Assembly: GCA_016783065.1 (NCBI GenBank)
Contig: JADHXI010000011.1
Location: 1-38,371, forward strand
Direction: 5' to 3'
DNA: 38,371 nucleotides
DNA from: Desulfobacteraceae bacterium
GTDB taxonomy: Bacteria; Desulfobacterota; DSM-4660; Desulfatiglandales; Desulfatiglandaceae
The position numbers and the translations under genes were made by a program. The notes under the pieces are model-generated. The model was not told where the DNA came from. It saw only the letters and a program-made list of their open reading frames with translations, and ran no database searches. Below, piece after piece: positions 24,336-33,090 of the stretch (the stretch's first letter is position 1; every line of letters begins with the position of its first letter).

Positions 24336-26174
24336 ATGAAGCAGATGCCTCTCTATTATTTCTCTATTGTCTTTGGGGGGAGTTTTGCCCTCTCTGTCAT
24401 TTTGACCCCTCTCGTGAGAAGGCTCGCAGTAAAAACAGGTCAGGTTGCCGCGCCTAAGGATAGCCGCTGGCACAAAAGAGATACTGCGGTATTGGGGGGT
24501 GTGAGCATCTTTTGTGCCATGATGACGGTGTGGGTGGCGGCGGCCATGTACTCTGGATGGATCGTATATGGCCGCCCCTATCTTCCCATGATCGTGTGTG
24601 CCGCAGCAGTGTTTGCGCTGGGTTTGGCAGACGATATCTTTAGTATTGCCCCACAGCACAAACTTGCGGGCCAGATTGTCATCACGTCCATCTTGATGTT
24701 TTTCGGGTTCCGTCTGGGGTGGACCGATTCTGCAACAATAAATCTATTCCTGTCAATCCTGTGGGTCGTGGGGATTACCAATGCCTTCAACCTGCTTGAC
24801 AATATGGATGGCCTCTCAGGCGGAGTCGCCTTTATAGCAGGCGCCTTTCTATTCCTCTTTCTCTATCTCAATCCGGTCCCTTATGCGTTTTCAGGGCCCG
24901 TACTATTGATGAGTGCGGCGTACCTTGGGGCGATTCTGGGTTTTCTCCTATATAATTTCAACCCGGCTTCCATCTTTATGGGGGATGCAGGGAGCCTTTT
25001 CATCGGTTTTATGCTGGCCTCCCTGACCATGATCGGTAGCCCGGCGCAGGCCATGGAGCGGAGTTATGTGCATCTGCTTTCAGTCATTGCGATTCCAATT
25101 CTGCTCCTTTTTATCCCCATTCTGGATACGGGCTTTGTAAGCCTCATGAGAAAGCTGTTTCGTCGACGTATTTCCCAAGGGGGACGGGATCATTCTTCCC
25201 ATCGATTGGTGGCCATTGGCTTTTCAGAGAGAAAGGCGGTCCTGGTCTTATATGCCTTCTCCCTCGTGTCGGGGCTCATAGCACTCTCAATCACACGGTT
25301 CGGCATTGGAGTAAGCCTGGTAATCATTGTGCTGTATCTTCTTTTCATCCTGTTCTTTTGGATCTATCTGGCAAAGGTCAAGGTCTACCCGGAGGCCTCT
25401 GTCGTATCGGGTGATGGAACAGGCGTATTCACCCCTATCCTTATTGAGATTACTAACAGGAGAAGGCTTTTTGAGGTCCTGTTGGATCTGGTACTGATCT
25501 CAGTGGCCTACTATACAGCCTACCTCTTGCGGTTTGAAGGGACCCTCGGAGGCAACTTCGATTTTTTCTTAAAGTCTCTGCCCATCTTGATCGCTTGCCA
25601 GGTCCTGGCCTTTTTTGTCTTTGACGTCTACCGGGGGGTGTGGGAAAGAACGAGCCTCACAGACCTCATCGGATATATTAAGGCCATTACTGTAGGGACC
25701 ATAATGCCCATGCTTATCCTCCTTTTTGCCTACCGTTTTTACAGCTTTTCCCGGGCAGTATTTGTCATATACTGGGGTCTCATGCTCATACTGGTATCTT
25801 TGTCAAGGCTGTCGTTTCGGCTTTTGGAGGAAGGAGTGAGAAGGGCAAACCCGGAGGGAAATCCGGTTCTTATTTATGGCGCAGGTCTCGGCGGCCAAAT
25901 GACCCTCAGGGAGATAGAGACCAACAGGAAACTGGGACTGACGGTTGTGGGATTTATGGACGACAATCCCAACATAAAGAGAAAGAAAATCAGGGGGTAT
26001 CCTGTCTTTGGGGGAGAGGAAGATCTGGAGGAAATCATCAACAAATATCTCGTCAAGAACATTATTGTTTCTTTCAAAGAAAATAGTGGGGAGAAAAAAA
26101 GGGGTCTCACGGCCCGTTGTAAAAAAATGGGCGTGGACGTAGACGTCAAGGAGATGAAACTGATTATCAGTTAG
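24336..26174 (+). CDS. WecA-type polyprenyl-phosphate sugar-1-P transferase fused to a FlaA1/CapD-like N-terminal region
   Basis: 612 residues. The first ~340 form a MraY/WecA fold: FALGLADDIFS (Mg-binding Asp pair), NAFNLLDNMDGLSGG, FMGDAGSLFIGF and RDHSSHRLVAIGFSERKAVL (sugar-nucleotide loop). After about residue 365 come four more membrane helices (LLDLVLISVAYYTAYLLRFE; LPILIACQVLAFFVFDVYRG) and a Rossmann domain (NPVLIYGAGLGGQMTLREIE...VVGFMDDNP). This matches the N-terminal part of FlaA1/CapD nucleotide-sugar dehydratases, but the protein stops before the catalytic dehydratase domain. The first half starts glycan synthesis by adding HexNAc-1-P to undecaprenyl phosphate. The second half may bind nucleotide sugar or sense NAD(H). 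It is followed 28 bases later by thiL. Confidence 0.87.
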   Translation: MKQMPLYYFSIVFGGSFALSVILTPLVRRLAVKTGQVAAPKDSRWHKRDTAVLGGVSIFCAMMTVWVAAAMYSGWIVYGRPYLPMIVCAAAVFALGLADDIFSIAPQHKLAGQIVITSILMFFGFRLGWTDSATINLFLSILWVVGITNAFNLLDNMDGLSGGVAFIAGAFLFLFLYLNPVPYAFSGPVLLMSAAYLGAILGFLLYNFNPASIFMGDAGSLFIGFMLASLTMIGSPAQAMERSYVHLLSVIAIPILLLFIPILDTGFVSLMRKLFRRRISQGGRDHSSHRLVAIGFSERKAVLVLYAFSLVSGLIALSITRFGIGVSLVIIVLYLLFILFFWIYLAKVKVYPEASVVSGDGTGVFTPILIEITNRRRLFEVLLDLVLISVAYYTAYLLRFEGTLGGNFDFFLKSLPILIACQVLAFFVFDVYRGVWERTSLTDLIGYIKAITVGTIMPMLILLFAYRFYSFSRAVFVIYWGLMLILVSLSRLSFRLLEEGVRRANPEGNPVLIYGAGLGGQMTLREIETNRKLGLTVVGFMDDNPNIKRKKIRGYPVFGGEEDLEEIINKYLVKNIIVSFKENSGEKKRGLTARCKKMGVDVDVKEMKLIIS

Positions 26175-26202
26175 CGCCACCGGATGACAGGGAGAAACCC
26201 AA

Positions 26203-27237
26203 ATGTCTGGCATAAAAAGTAGGGTCCTTAGGATCGGGGAGATGGGCGAATTTGCGTTTATTCGTTCTATCCAGGATGGCTCCCATTTTTCTCCAGAGGG
26301 GCTGATCAAGGGCATTGGTGATGATTGTGCGGTTATCGGACCCTATCAGGACAGGGTTTTTCTGATCACCACCGATCTGCTTGTGGAAGATATCCATTTC
26401 ATTTGGGATAGGATTTCACCTGTAGATCTTGGCCAAAAGGCGGTGGCGGTAAACCTGAGCGATATTGCGGCCATGGGGGGAATCCCCCGTCATCTGTTCT
26501 TGTCCCTGGCCATACCCCCTGCCATGGGGGTTGAGACCTTGCATTCCTTCTACCAGGGCATAAAGGCCATGTGCGAGCGCTATGACACAAATGTCCTCGG
26601 GGGAGACACGTCGGCCTCACCGGATGGTCTGACGATCAACGTTACCGCGATCGGGGAAGCCCGTGGAGATGAAGTGCTTTTTCGAAGCGGGGCAAAGGCG
26701 GGGGATAAGATATATTTGACGGGTACCCTGGGAGATTCAGCCGCCGGGCTTAGATTGATCAAAGAGGAATTCTCCGCCCCGGCACCACTGGCAGCCGTCC
26801 TAAAGGAGGCTCACAACAGACCGCAACCCCAAGTTGAAGCCGGCAGGGTTATCGCACAATCTGGACTGGCCACCGCCATGATAGATGTGAGTGATGGTGT
26901 CTTGTCCGACCTGGGGCACGTATGTGGGGCAAGCGGTGTGGGCGGAATCCTTTTTGAATCAGCCTTGCCTATCTCCAACTCCCTCAAAGCCCTGGCGGAA
27001 ATCAATAATTTTAATCCGTACGAATTGGCCCTGTCAGGAGGAGAGGACTACCAGCTTCTCTTCACGGTCCCGCGTGAGGATGCGGGGCAGTTTGAGACTA
27101 TCTTCCAAGAAAACAGCTCCTCGCCGATTTATTGCTTGGGTGAGATTACAGGAGAGGAGGGTATCAAGATCGTAAGGCCCGGAGGTGTAAGAGAGGAGGT
27201 GAAGGTTGAAGGTTTCGACCACTTTAGTGGGAGGTAA
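26203..27237 (+). CDS. thiL: Thiamine-monophosphate kinase ThiL
   Basis: 344 residues, usual for ThiL (about 325-340). GEFAFIRSI opens the conserved core. KGIGDDCAVIG and TTDLLVEDIHF carry the Asp residues binding Mg-ATP. KAVAVNLSDIAAMGGIPRHL, NVLGGDTSASPDG and AMIDVSDGVLSDLGHVC are classical motifs of the AIR synthase/ThiL superfamily, and ELALSGGEDYQLLFTV is the family C-terminal signature. It phosphorylates thiamine monophosphate to the diphosphate cofactor in the cytoplasm. GGGAGAAA lies ahead of the ATG. It is a housekeeping gene at the end of the envelope gene run, with no obvious functional tie to it. Confidence 0.95.
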   Translation: MSGIKSRVLRIGEMGEFAFIRSIQDGSHFSPEGLIKGIGDDCAVIGPYQDRVFLITTDLLVEDIHFIWDRISPVDLGQKAVAVNLSDIAAMGGIPRHLFLSLAIPPAMGVETLHSFYQGIKAMCERYDTNVLGGDTSASPDGLTINVTAIGEARGDEVLFRSGAKAGDKIYLTGTLGDSAAGLRLIKEEFSAPAPLAAVLKEAHNRPQPQVEAGRVIAQSGLATAMIDVSDGVLSDLGHVCGASGVGGILFESALPISNSLKALAEINNFNPYELALSGGEDYQLLFTVPREDAGQFETIFQENSSSPIYCLGEITGEEGIKIVRPGGVREEVKVEGFDHFSGR

Positions 27238-27239
27238 AC

Positions 27240-27423
27240 GTTCTCTGATTTGTGGATGCTGTGAGACCCTTCTCCTTCAGGTAATCCGTAAATGAGGTTG
27301 GGGTTATTTTTTGTAGTCGCCCACTGAAAGCCATTTTTCGATCAGGCAGTAAAGGACGATAAAAAGGTAACGACTTCCCATCTCTTTTATTTTAAGTTTC
27401 GATTTTCCGGATCCCGTATGCAG
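27240..27423. other. Intergenic region between convergent thiL and truncated epimerase
   Basis: Less than 200 bases with no gene or clear terminator. It should contain the deletion junction of the epimerase. Confidence 0.4.
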
Positions 27424-27426
27424 CTA

Positions 27427-27687
27427 GCCGGCCAATACCGATGGTTCGGCCGAACATTCGATCAGTAGATCAAAAGCGCCGACCCCCTCGATGTCTTCCC
27501 TGATCCGTACATCGCCATGAACAAATTGAATCCCGTTTTCTCGGAGTCTCGGAATATTCAGTTCCGATCCACGGCGGTGGAGGTTGTCTAAGGAAATAAT
27601 CGTCCAGGAAGGGTGGTCCTGTTTCAAAGAGATGGCCAGGCTGGCACCCACAAACCCTGCGCCTCCCGTGATCAATACTTTTTTCAT
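27427..27687 (-). pseudogene. Truncated NAD-dependent nucleotide-sugar epimerase
   Basis: Only 87 residues remain. MKKVLITGGAGFVGASLAIS is the NAD-binding GxxGxxG loop, and ISLDNLHRRGSELNIPRL then FVHGDVRIREDIEG follow. IECSAEPSVLAG is then cut by TAG. In CDP-paratose/tyvelose 2-epimerase-like proteins this segment continues for about 250 residues with YxxxK. Downstream (lower coordinates) I find no continuation in any minus frame, so it is a deletion rather than a point stop. It follows the TPR gene by 45 bases on the same strand. The start is intact, so a short product could still be made, but it would lack the active site. Confidence 0.75.
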
Positions 27688-27732
27688 CCAAATCCCTCAC
27701 TAATGGCCCCGGCAGTCTGCCAACGGCTCCGG

Positions 27733-30123
27733 TCACCGATTCCCTGAGATCAGCTCCTTATAGGAGGAGGTCCCCCGAATATTTTGTAAATCATTATCGG
27801 TCTTGACAAGATGCCAGTCATGGAACCCGCTCTTGATGGCCTTGTCCAGACACGCTATTGACCGTTCCACCATGTCTTGAAGGGCATAGATGCAGGCCAT
27901 ATTATAATAGGCAACGGGGGCAGCGGAAGGGTTTATCCTTATGGCTTCATGGTAATGCTGGATGGCCAGATCGGTCTTGCCTAGCTCTGCCAATGCATCG
28001 GCCAGACCCATACGGGCCTCTGCAAAATCGGGTTTTATTCGCAGGGCTCCGGAATAGATGCGGATTGCCTCCTCTCCCTTTCCATCTTCTGAAAGGGCGT
28101 TTCCCAGGGAATAATGGGCATAGGGGTCATCAGGCATGAGGCGGATGACCTCGTAGAAATGTTTGACGGCCTCATCACGCCTCCCTTGCTTCGAAAAGGC
28201 GAAAGCCAGGCTCCAGTGCGCCTTGGCATAGTCGGGCCTCAGACGCAAGGCCTCCATGTAATGTTTTACGGCCGTCTCCGTCGATCCCTCCTTTCCCAAT
28301 GTATTTCCCAGATTAATCATGGCCTCCACGAAATCAGGCCTTACACGCAGTGCCTCGGAATAATGACGGATCGCATCCTCTGGTTTTTCCTGTTTCGCAA
28401 GCGCATTGCCCAGGTTGTAGTGGGCGTTTGCGTGATTGGGGTCCAGACGGAGCGCGTTGAGATAGTGCTTGATGGCCTCTTCGGTCTTTCCTGCGAGCGC
28501 GAGTGCGTTTCCCAGGTTGTAATGGGCGTTGGCATTTCCACCTTTGACCTGCAACGCCTGGTTATAATGACTGATGGCCTCGTCTATCCGGCCCTGTTCC
28601 GCAAGTATATTTGCCAGGTTGATGCGGGCCCGGACAAACCCGGGCCTCTTTTCCAAGACCTCGGAATAGAGGCGGATCGCCTTATTATGTTTTCCCTGGG
28701 CAGCCAGGATACGGGCCAGGTTATAGCGGCCGTCTCTAAACCCGGGTTTGATGCGCAGTGCCTCTTCAAAATGGCTGATGGCCTCTGCGGTCTTGCCCTG
28801 CGTTTCGAAGACACGGGCCAAACCGTTGTGTCCCACATAATTGTTAGACACCACACGGAGTGAATGTTGAAAGAGCGTCATGCTGTTGGCCCAATGCCCC
28901 AACTGCTTCCAGGTAATGACCGCAAGGATAATAAGACAGATACCCCCCGCAGATACCAGCACCTTTTTTGAACGAAACGATCGGGTCAAGAGATCGGGGA
29001 CACCCCAGGCGACCATGACAAAAATGCCGATGAGTGGAATATAGGCGTACTTGTCCGCCATGGAGTGCATGCCCACCTGTACTATCTGGATTACGGGCAC
29101 GAAGGTCCCCATATACCAGAACCATCCTACTGCCAGATAAGGCCGGTGTTTTCGAGCCGCCACCACCAGCAAAGACACGGTCGCCAGAAAGAGACCGGCC
29201 CCGATCACTTGCCATCCAGGAATCGCCTCATGGGGATAAAAGACGGAGAGGTTGCTCGGCCAGATCATCTTCCAAAGGTAGAGGATATAGGACACCAGGG
29301 CATTGGAGATCCTTATGCCAAAAGGCAGGGCCGCCATGGTGGAAAGGGATCCGCCACTCTGTTGAGCGAAATAACCCATTATACTCATGAATCCCACAAG
29401 GAAAAACAGGGGGATTTTTTCCCAGACCGGGCGCGGATCAAAGGATTTGGCACCCGAACCGCGACCGTCCACCGGTTTCCCGGGTTGAAATCGGCGAAGG
29501 GGCCAATAGTCCAGGAGGAGCAATACAAAGGGGAGGGTCACGATCATGGGTTTGGCCATAAAGCCCAGGACAAAAAAGAAAAGGATCAATAGATAGTTGG
29601 AGATCTTCGGGCGCTCCAGATATCGGAGGTAACTCCACAGGGTAAGCATCCAGAAAAAGGTGCACAGGATTCCTTTGCGTTCCGCCGCCCAGGCGACCGG
29701 TTCCACATTGAGGGGGTGCAGTGCAAACAGGGCGGCAACAAAGCCGCTTTGCCATGGATTGCCGCTCATACCCAGAAAGACACGAAACAACAGAAGGACA
29801 CTTGCCAGGTGCAAAATCAGGTTGGTCAAGTGATGCCAAAGAGGATTGATTCCAAAAAGCTCACAGACCACCATATGAGACAACCACGTCAACGGGTGCC
29901 AGAAGCTCAGATCCAACGTCTTGAATGACCAGATGGCACCCTTGAGGGTCAGGCCCGCCTGGACATGAGTATTTCTGGTGACGTACGACTCATCATCAAG
30001 GTTGACAAATTCGTGATTTATCACCTGCCAGTAGACGATAAGTGTTGCCACGGTAAGGAACAGATAGATCCACAGGTTCAAACGTCTTTTTAAAATCGTG
30101 TTGTGCAGTATTTTGACGCTCAT
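27733..30123 (-). CDS. TMTC-like membrane protein with C-terminal TPR array
   Basis: 796 residues. The first ~420 hold about ten membrane segments; the first outside loop has FVNLDDESYVTRNTHV, followed by SFWHPLTWLSHMVVCELFGI. This is the acidic-pair loop of the TMTC/GT-C family, with HPLNVEPVAWAAERKGIL as another conserved stretch. From about 430, roughly ten TPR units of 34 residues follow (e.g. NAHYNLGNALALAGKTEEAI), ending near 770. Animal TMTC proteins are O-mannosyltransferases that use dolichyl-phosphate mannose with the same layout. Bacterial homologs are mostly uncharacterised and may glycosylate secreted proteins or lipids. The repeats cause near-identical DNA units that could recombine. 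The truncated epimerase follows it. Confidence 0.85.
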   Translation of the reverse strand: MSVKILHNTILKRRLNLWIYLFLTVATLIVYWQVINHEFVNLDDESYVTRNTHVQAGLTLKGAIWSFKTLDLSFWHPLTWLSHMVVCELFGINPLWHHLTNLILHLASVLLLFRVFLGMSGNPWQSGFVAALFALHPLNVEPVAWAAERKGILCTFFWMLTLWSYLRYLERPKISNYLLILFFFVLGFMAKPMIVTLPFVLLLLDYWPLRRFQPGKPVDGRGSGAKSFDPRPVWEKIPLFFLVGFMSIMGYFAQQSGGSLSTMAALPFGIRISNALVSYILYLWKMIWPSNLSVFYPHEAIPGWQVIGAGLFLATVSLLVVAARKHRPYLAVGWFWYMGTFVPVIQIVQVGMHSMADKYAYIPLIGIFVMVAWGVPDLLTRSFRSKKVLVSAGGICLIILAVITWKQLGHWANSMTLFQHSLRVVSNNYVGHNGLARVFETQGKTAEAISHFEEALRIKPGFRDGRYNLARILAAQGKHNKAIRLYSEVLEKRPGFVRARINLANILAEQGRIDEAISHYNQALQVKGGNANAHYNLGNALALAGKTEEAIKHYLNALRLDPNHANAHYNLGNALAKQEKPEDAIRHYSEALRVRPDFVEAMINLGNTLGKEGSTETAVKHYMEALRLRPDYAKAHWSLAFAFSKQGRRDEAVKHFYEVIRLMPDDPYAHYSLGNALSEDGKGEEAIRIYSGALRIKPDFAEARMGLADALAELGKTDLAIQHYHEAIRINPSAAPVAYYNMACIYALQDMVERSIACLDKAIKSGFHDWHLVKTDNDLQNIRGTSSYKELISGNR

Positions 30124-30348
30124 GACCTATTTTCCTTCATACTCATATCAGGTATCCCAAGGTTCAGCAGCTAAAGCCGGTGATCGGGGAGATCGCAGCC
30201 CCTTTCCCGGCAAAGGCCCGGGTGTTTTCCCTCAGCATTCTCTTAACGATGCCCGTGTGCTGGAGATGTTCGTAGCCTGCGGGGCGGATGGGTGGACAAC
30301 AGGCAAAGCAGTTTTTCTCAGTATCCGGGAGACACAAAGTGGGTTTGG
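30124..30348. other. Upstream region of the TPR gene
   Basis: About 225 bases between two minus-strand genes. Short frames on both strands are not protein-like. It should hold the TPR gene promoter, but I cannot place it. Confidence 0.35.
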
Positions 30349-31377
30349 TCATGTTCTTGCCAGCTTGCGTCGACGTTTTCGGGCCAGTTCCCGTTTATCC
30401 ACCACTTCATCGGACTCATCAATGATTTCCCGACCAAGGAGTTCTTCCAGGATATCTTCCAGAGAGATTAGACCTGCAACCCCACCGTATTCATCAAGGA
30501 CCACAAAAAGGTGTTGTCTCAATTCCAGGAATTCAGCCAGGACCTTATTGAGTCTGGCCGTTTCCACCACAAAGTGGACGGGCCGCATGAGTTCTGTCAA
30601 ATGGGTTTTCTTTTTTCCTTCCGCATGTGCAATAAAAAGCTCCTTTGTAAGGATGACCCCCACCACATCTTCCCTCTCCCGGTCGTACACCGGCACCCGA
30701 CTATGTTCCCACCTACCGGCAACTTTGCTTGCCTCATCCACAGTCAGATGTTCGCTCAGGGAAAAGATTACAGTTCTGGGGGTCATGACATCCTTGACCA
30801 TCTTTTCCTGGAGCGTCAATATTCTCTCAATCGCCTGATCTTGATAAGAAGTAATCTTCCCGCTCCTGAGACTCAAGCGGGCCATGATCCGGACCTCTTC
30901 ACCTGTTACAGCCTTTTCGTCCTTACCTCGGGCAATCAGGCGTGTCATCAGGGTGCTTACCAATATGACGGGGGACATTAGCCATACGAGTGCCTTCAGA
31001 GGATATGCGACAAAGGGTACCAGAGACCTCCCGTAGACAACTCCAGCGGTCTTGGGGATAATTTCGGAAAATAAAAGCACGGCCAGGGTGAAGACAGCGG
31101 AAAAATACCCCAACCACTCGTGGCCGAAAACGGCAGTGGCTGCAGCCCCTGCGAAGGCTGCTCCGGCCGTATTGGCGATGGTATTGAGGGACAATATTCC
31201 CGCTATGGGACGCTCCACATTCTGCCTCATCTTACTGAAGATCTTACCGGCAGGTTTCCCCGCCTCTACCATGGCCTCGAGATGTCTGAGGGGCACCGAG
31301 TAGAGAACGGCTTCAAATAGAGAGCATCCAGCCGAAATGAGAATGGCAAAGCTCACAGCAATCGTTAGCTCTATCAT
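30349..31377 (-). CDS. DUF21/CBS domain membrane protein (CNNM/HlyC-CorC family)
   Basis: 342 residues. The DUF21 (CNNM) transmembrane region takes the first ~150 residues: AVSFAILISAGCSLFEAVLY, then TIANTAGAAFAGAAATAVFG and LLFSEIIPKTAGVVYG, the 'SEIIPK' motif being diagnostic. Two CBS domains follow: MVKDVMTPRTVIFSLSEHLT to VVGVILTKELF, and LRQHLFVVLDEYGGVAGLIS. The usual C-terminal CorC_HlyC domain is absent; the protein ends in a basic tail (KRELARKRRRKLART). Relatives move or regulate Mg2+ and other divalent ions, with CBS domains binding adenine nucleotides. Its ATG overlaps the mobA stop (ATGA), an unusual pairing. Confidence 0.88.
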   Translation of the reverse strand: MIELTIAVSFAILISAGCSLFEAVLYSVPLRHLEAMVEAGKPAGKIFSKMRQNVERPIAGILSLNTIANTAGAAFAGAAATAVFGHEWLGYFSAVFTLAVLLFSEIIPKTAGVVYGRSLVPFVAYPLKALVWLMSPVILVSTLMTRLIARGKDEKAVTGEEVRIMARLSLRSGKITSYQDQAIERILTLQEKMVKDVMTPRTVIFSLSEHLTVDEASKVAGRWEHSRVPVYDREREDVVGVILTKELFIAHAEGKKKTHLTELMRPVHFVVETARLNKVLAEFLELRQHLFVVLDEYGGVAGLISLEDILEELLGREIIDESDEVVDKRELARKRRRKLART

Positions 31378-31985
31378 GGGTCTTTAAACCTCGTGTCTGT
31401 TTTTTTGATTTCTTGTAGCTCCTGGGGGGTGTTTACATTGAGAAAAGACCTTAATTCCGGGTCAAACCGCCGAATTTCATCCTCGTCCACATATCGGACG
31501 GACACCTCGGGGAAAAAACGGAAAACCTGGTATTGGCGGGAGTCAATCAGACGTCTAACGGCCCCGAGGCATGTTTTTCTGTAAAGCGCGTGAAGGGCCT
31601 CCACCTGACCTGATATCCTGGGGACGACCACATCGAAATCGTCTTTATATCCTGCCATATGCCGTAACAGCTTCCCATTGAGGGAAGGCATATCGCAGGC
31701 CACAAAAAGGCCTGCGTCCTTTGAGATTGCAGACAACCCGGTAAAAACCCCGCCCAACGGGCCCAGGCCTTCAATGAGATCTTTATATAGGGGAAGCCGG
31801 AGATGGGTGTATTCATGGGGGGTGTTGGTGATGATGATCAACTCCTGAAAGACTGCTCCCATTGCCGTGATCACTTTTTCAATCAATGGGATGTCATTGA
31901 CTTTTTCAAAGGCCTTGTTCTTGCCGTAACGACTACTCTTGCCGCCGGCAAGGATAACACCTGAGACATTATCAATTGTCTTCAT
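31374..31985 (-). CDS. mobA: Molybdenum cofactor guanylyltransferase MobA
   Basis: 203 residues, near the typical 190-200. GVILAGGKSSRYGKNKAFEK is the nucleotide-binding LxGGxSxRxGxxK motif at the N-terminus, and GPLGGVFTGL and FVACDMPSLNGKLLRHM hold the GTP and Mg2+ contacts. ALYRKTCLGAVRRLID and the FLNVNTPQELQEI tail are typical. It links GMP to molybdopterin for enzymes of the DMSO reductase family such as formate dehydrogenase. fdhD lies 69 bases upstream on the same strand, a sensible pairing, and the DUF21-CBS gene overlaps its stop. The three probably form one operon. Confidence 0.92.
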   Translation of the reverse strand: MKTIDNVSGVILAGGKSSRYGKNKAFEKVNDIPLIEKVITAMGAVFQELIIITNTPHEYTHLRLPLYKDLIEGLGPLGGVFTGLSAISKDAGLFVACDMPSLNGKLLRHMAGYKDDFDVVVPRISGQVEALHALYRKTCLGAVRRLIDSRQYQVFRFFPEVSVRYVDEDEIRRFDPELRSFLNVNTPQELQEIKKTDTRFKDP

Positions 31986-32054
31986 GGGTCAGGATCGAAA
32001 CATCCGTGGAATGTCCTATTTCAAATCAACATTCGGGCGGTAACATTTATTTGG

Positions 32055-32870
32055 TCAGAACCCAACAATCCTGCGGGCATGGCTGTATATGCGGTTTGTA
32101 TCTTTCGCCAGGTCTATCAAGGTGATATTGTAAAATTTGGCTGCTTCTACTGCCCTTGAGGTGGGTCTGGACATTGCTATAAAAAGTGGGAATCCGGCTC
32201 TTGCTGTCTTAAGTATCATTTCGAGACTGGCACGACCGCTGGAGACCACGGCCTTATCTTCGGGTACAATCCCTTTGAGAAGCGCGGCGCCGATAACCTT
32301 GTCCAGGGCATTATGGCGGCCCATATCTTCACAATAGAAAAACGAGTCACCGCTGGCGTTGAACAGGACGGCCGCATGCGCCCCTCCTGTTCTCTTGTAA
32401 AGAGGTTGACGTTTCTCAAGTTTTAGCGAAAAACCATTGAGGACATCCATTTTGAACCTCTGTCTGCTCTTTACCCGGTTCAGTCCCAGCTCTATGTTGG
32501 AGTAACCCTCTTTTCCACAAATACCACAACTGGAATATGAAACCCGCTTACCCGTTTTCGCCGGTGGATGTGCCCTGTCAGACGAAATCGTGACTTTCGC
32601 CTCTATGAGCTGCTCCCGATTACCATTTTGGGATGGAGAGATCGTGCACTCCTGAATCTGTGTGAGATGGCTTATGAGTCCTTCCGTGAAGATAAACCCC
32701 ACCACCAGTTCTCTGACCATGTCGGGGGTAAACATTATAATAATATGGCTTTCATTATTTATGATAATTTCCAGGGGTGTTTCGACGATGAGGTCGCTTG
32801 TTTGAGGAGAGATGACAGTTCCGGTTTGTGTGAAAGTACGAAAGGTTTTGTAAATATTATGGTTTTCCAT
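32055..32870 (-). CDS. fdhD: Formate dehydrogenase accessory sulfurtransferase FdhD
   Basis: 271 residues, as expected for FdhD. RELVVGFIFTEGLI lies in the N-terminal part, and SYSSCGICGKEG carries the catalytic CxxC that passes sulfur from a cysteine desulfurase to the molybdenum cofactor. TGGAHAAVLFN and CEDMGRHNALDKVIGAALLK are the family motifs of the cofactor-binding pocket. The protein is needed for active formate dehydrogenase. The ATG at 32870 is read divergently from infA. It points to a molybdenum- or tungsten-dependent formate dehydrogenase elsewhere in the genome. Confidence 0.95.
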   Translation of the reverse strand: MENHNIYKTFRTFTQTGTVISPQTSDLIVETPLEIIINNESHIIIMFTPDMVRELVVGFIFTEGLISHLTQIQECTISPSQNGNREQLIEAKVTISSDRAHPPAKTGKRVSYSSCGICGKEGYSNIELGLNRVKSRQRFKMDVLNGFSLKLEKRQPLYKRTGGAHAAVLFNASGDSFFYCEDMGRHNALDKVIGAALLKGIVPEDKAVVSSGRASLEMILKTARAGFPLFIAMSRPTSRAVEAAKFYNITLIDLAKDTNRIYSHARRIVGF

Positions 32871-33017
32871 AGTTTAACCCTGTGGCTGGCGCAATCGTTC
32901 GTCTCTGATGTTATAAGGCCAAGTTTCTACCGGATTCTATACACCAATCAAAGATGAACGTCACCAAAAAACCTCCCGGCCTTAGGGGGGCACAGACAAA
33001 AAAGTTTCGCCCTCTGA

Positions 33018-33045
33018 TTGACATTATGTCATAAGATGATATGGT
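33018..33045 (+). promoter_or_regulatory. Sigma-70-like promoter with overlapping palindrome upstream of infA
   Basis: TTGACA (33018-33023), then a 16-base spacer, then TATGGT (33040-33045). The -35 is a perfect consensus match and the -10 is moderate. An 11-base palindrome, GACATTATGTC (33020-33030), overlaps the -35 and could be a repressor site, though nothing in the window identifies a regulator. Confidence 0.5.
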
Positions 33046-33063
33046 CAGCTGGAAATTACGCTC

Positions 33064-33086
33064 AGGCATGGATGCCTAGGAAGGAG
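33064..33086 (+). promoter_or_regulatory. Leader hairpin and ribosome site of infA
   Basis: AGGCAT-GG-ATGCCT forms a perfect six-pair stem directly before AGGAAGGAG, the ribosome site of the TTG start at 33091. The hairpin abuts the ribosome site and might modulate access to it. The strong Shine-Dalgarno supports the TTG start. Confidence 0.5.
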
Positions 33087-33090
33087 TATC

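Noticed and set aside
25803-26315. 170-codon minus-strand ORF
   Set aside because: Antisense to the WecA-fusion gene and thiL start, no domain features.
28000-28830. Regular ~102-base DNA repeat, considered as CRISPR or satellite
   Set aside because: Period and content equal 34-residue TPR units of the minus-strand protein; no conserved short repeat with unique spacers.
28114-28863. 249-codon plus-strand ORF
   Set aside because: Lies antisense to the TPR array; its apparent repeats are the reverse reading of the TPR codons.
32568-32957. 129-codon plus-strand ORF opposite fdhD
   Set aside because: Antisense to the FdhD N-terminal half, no recognisable domain.
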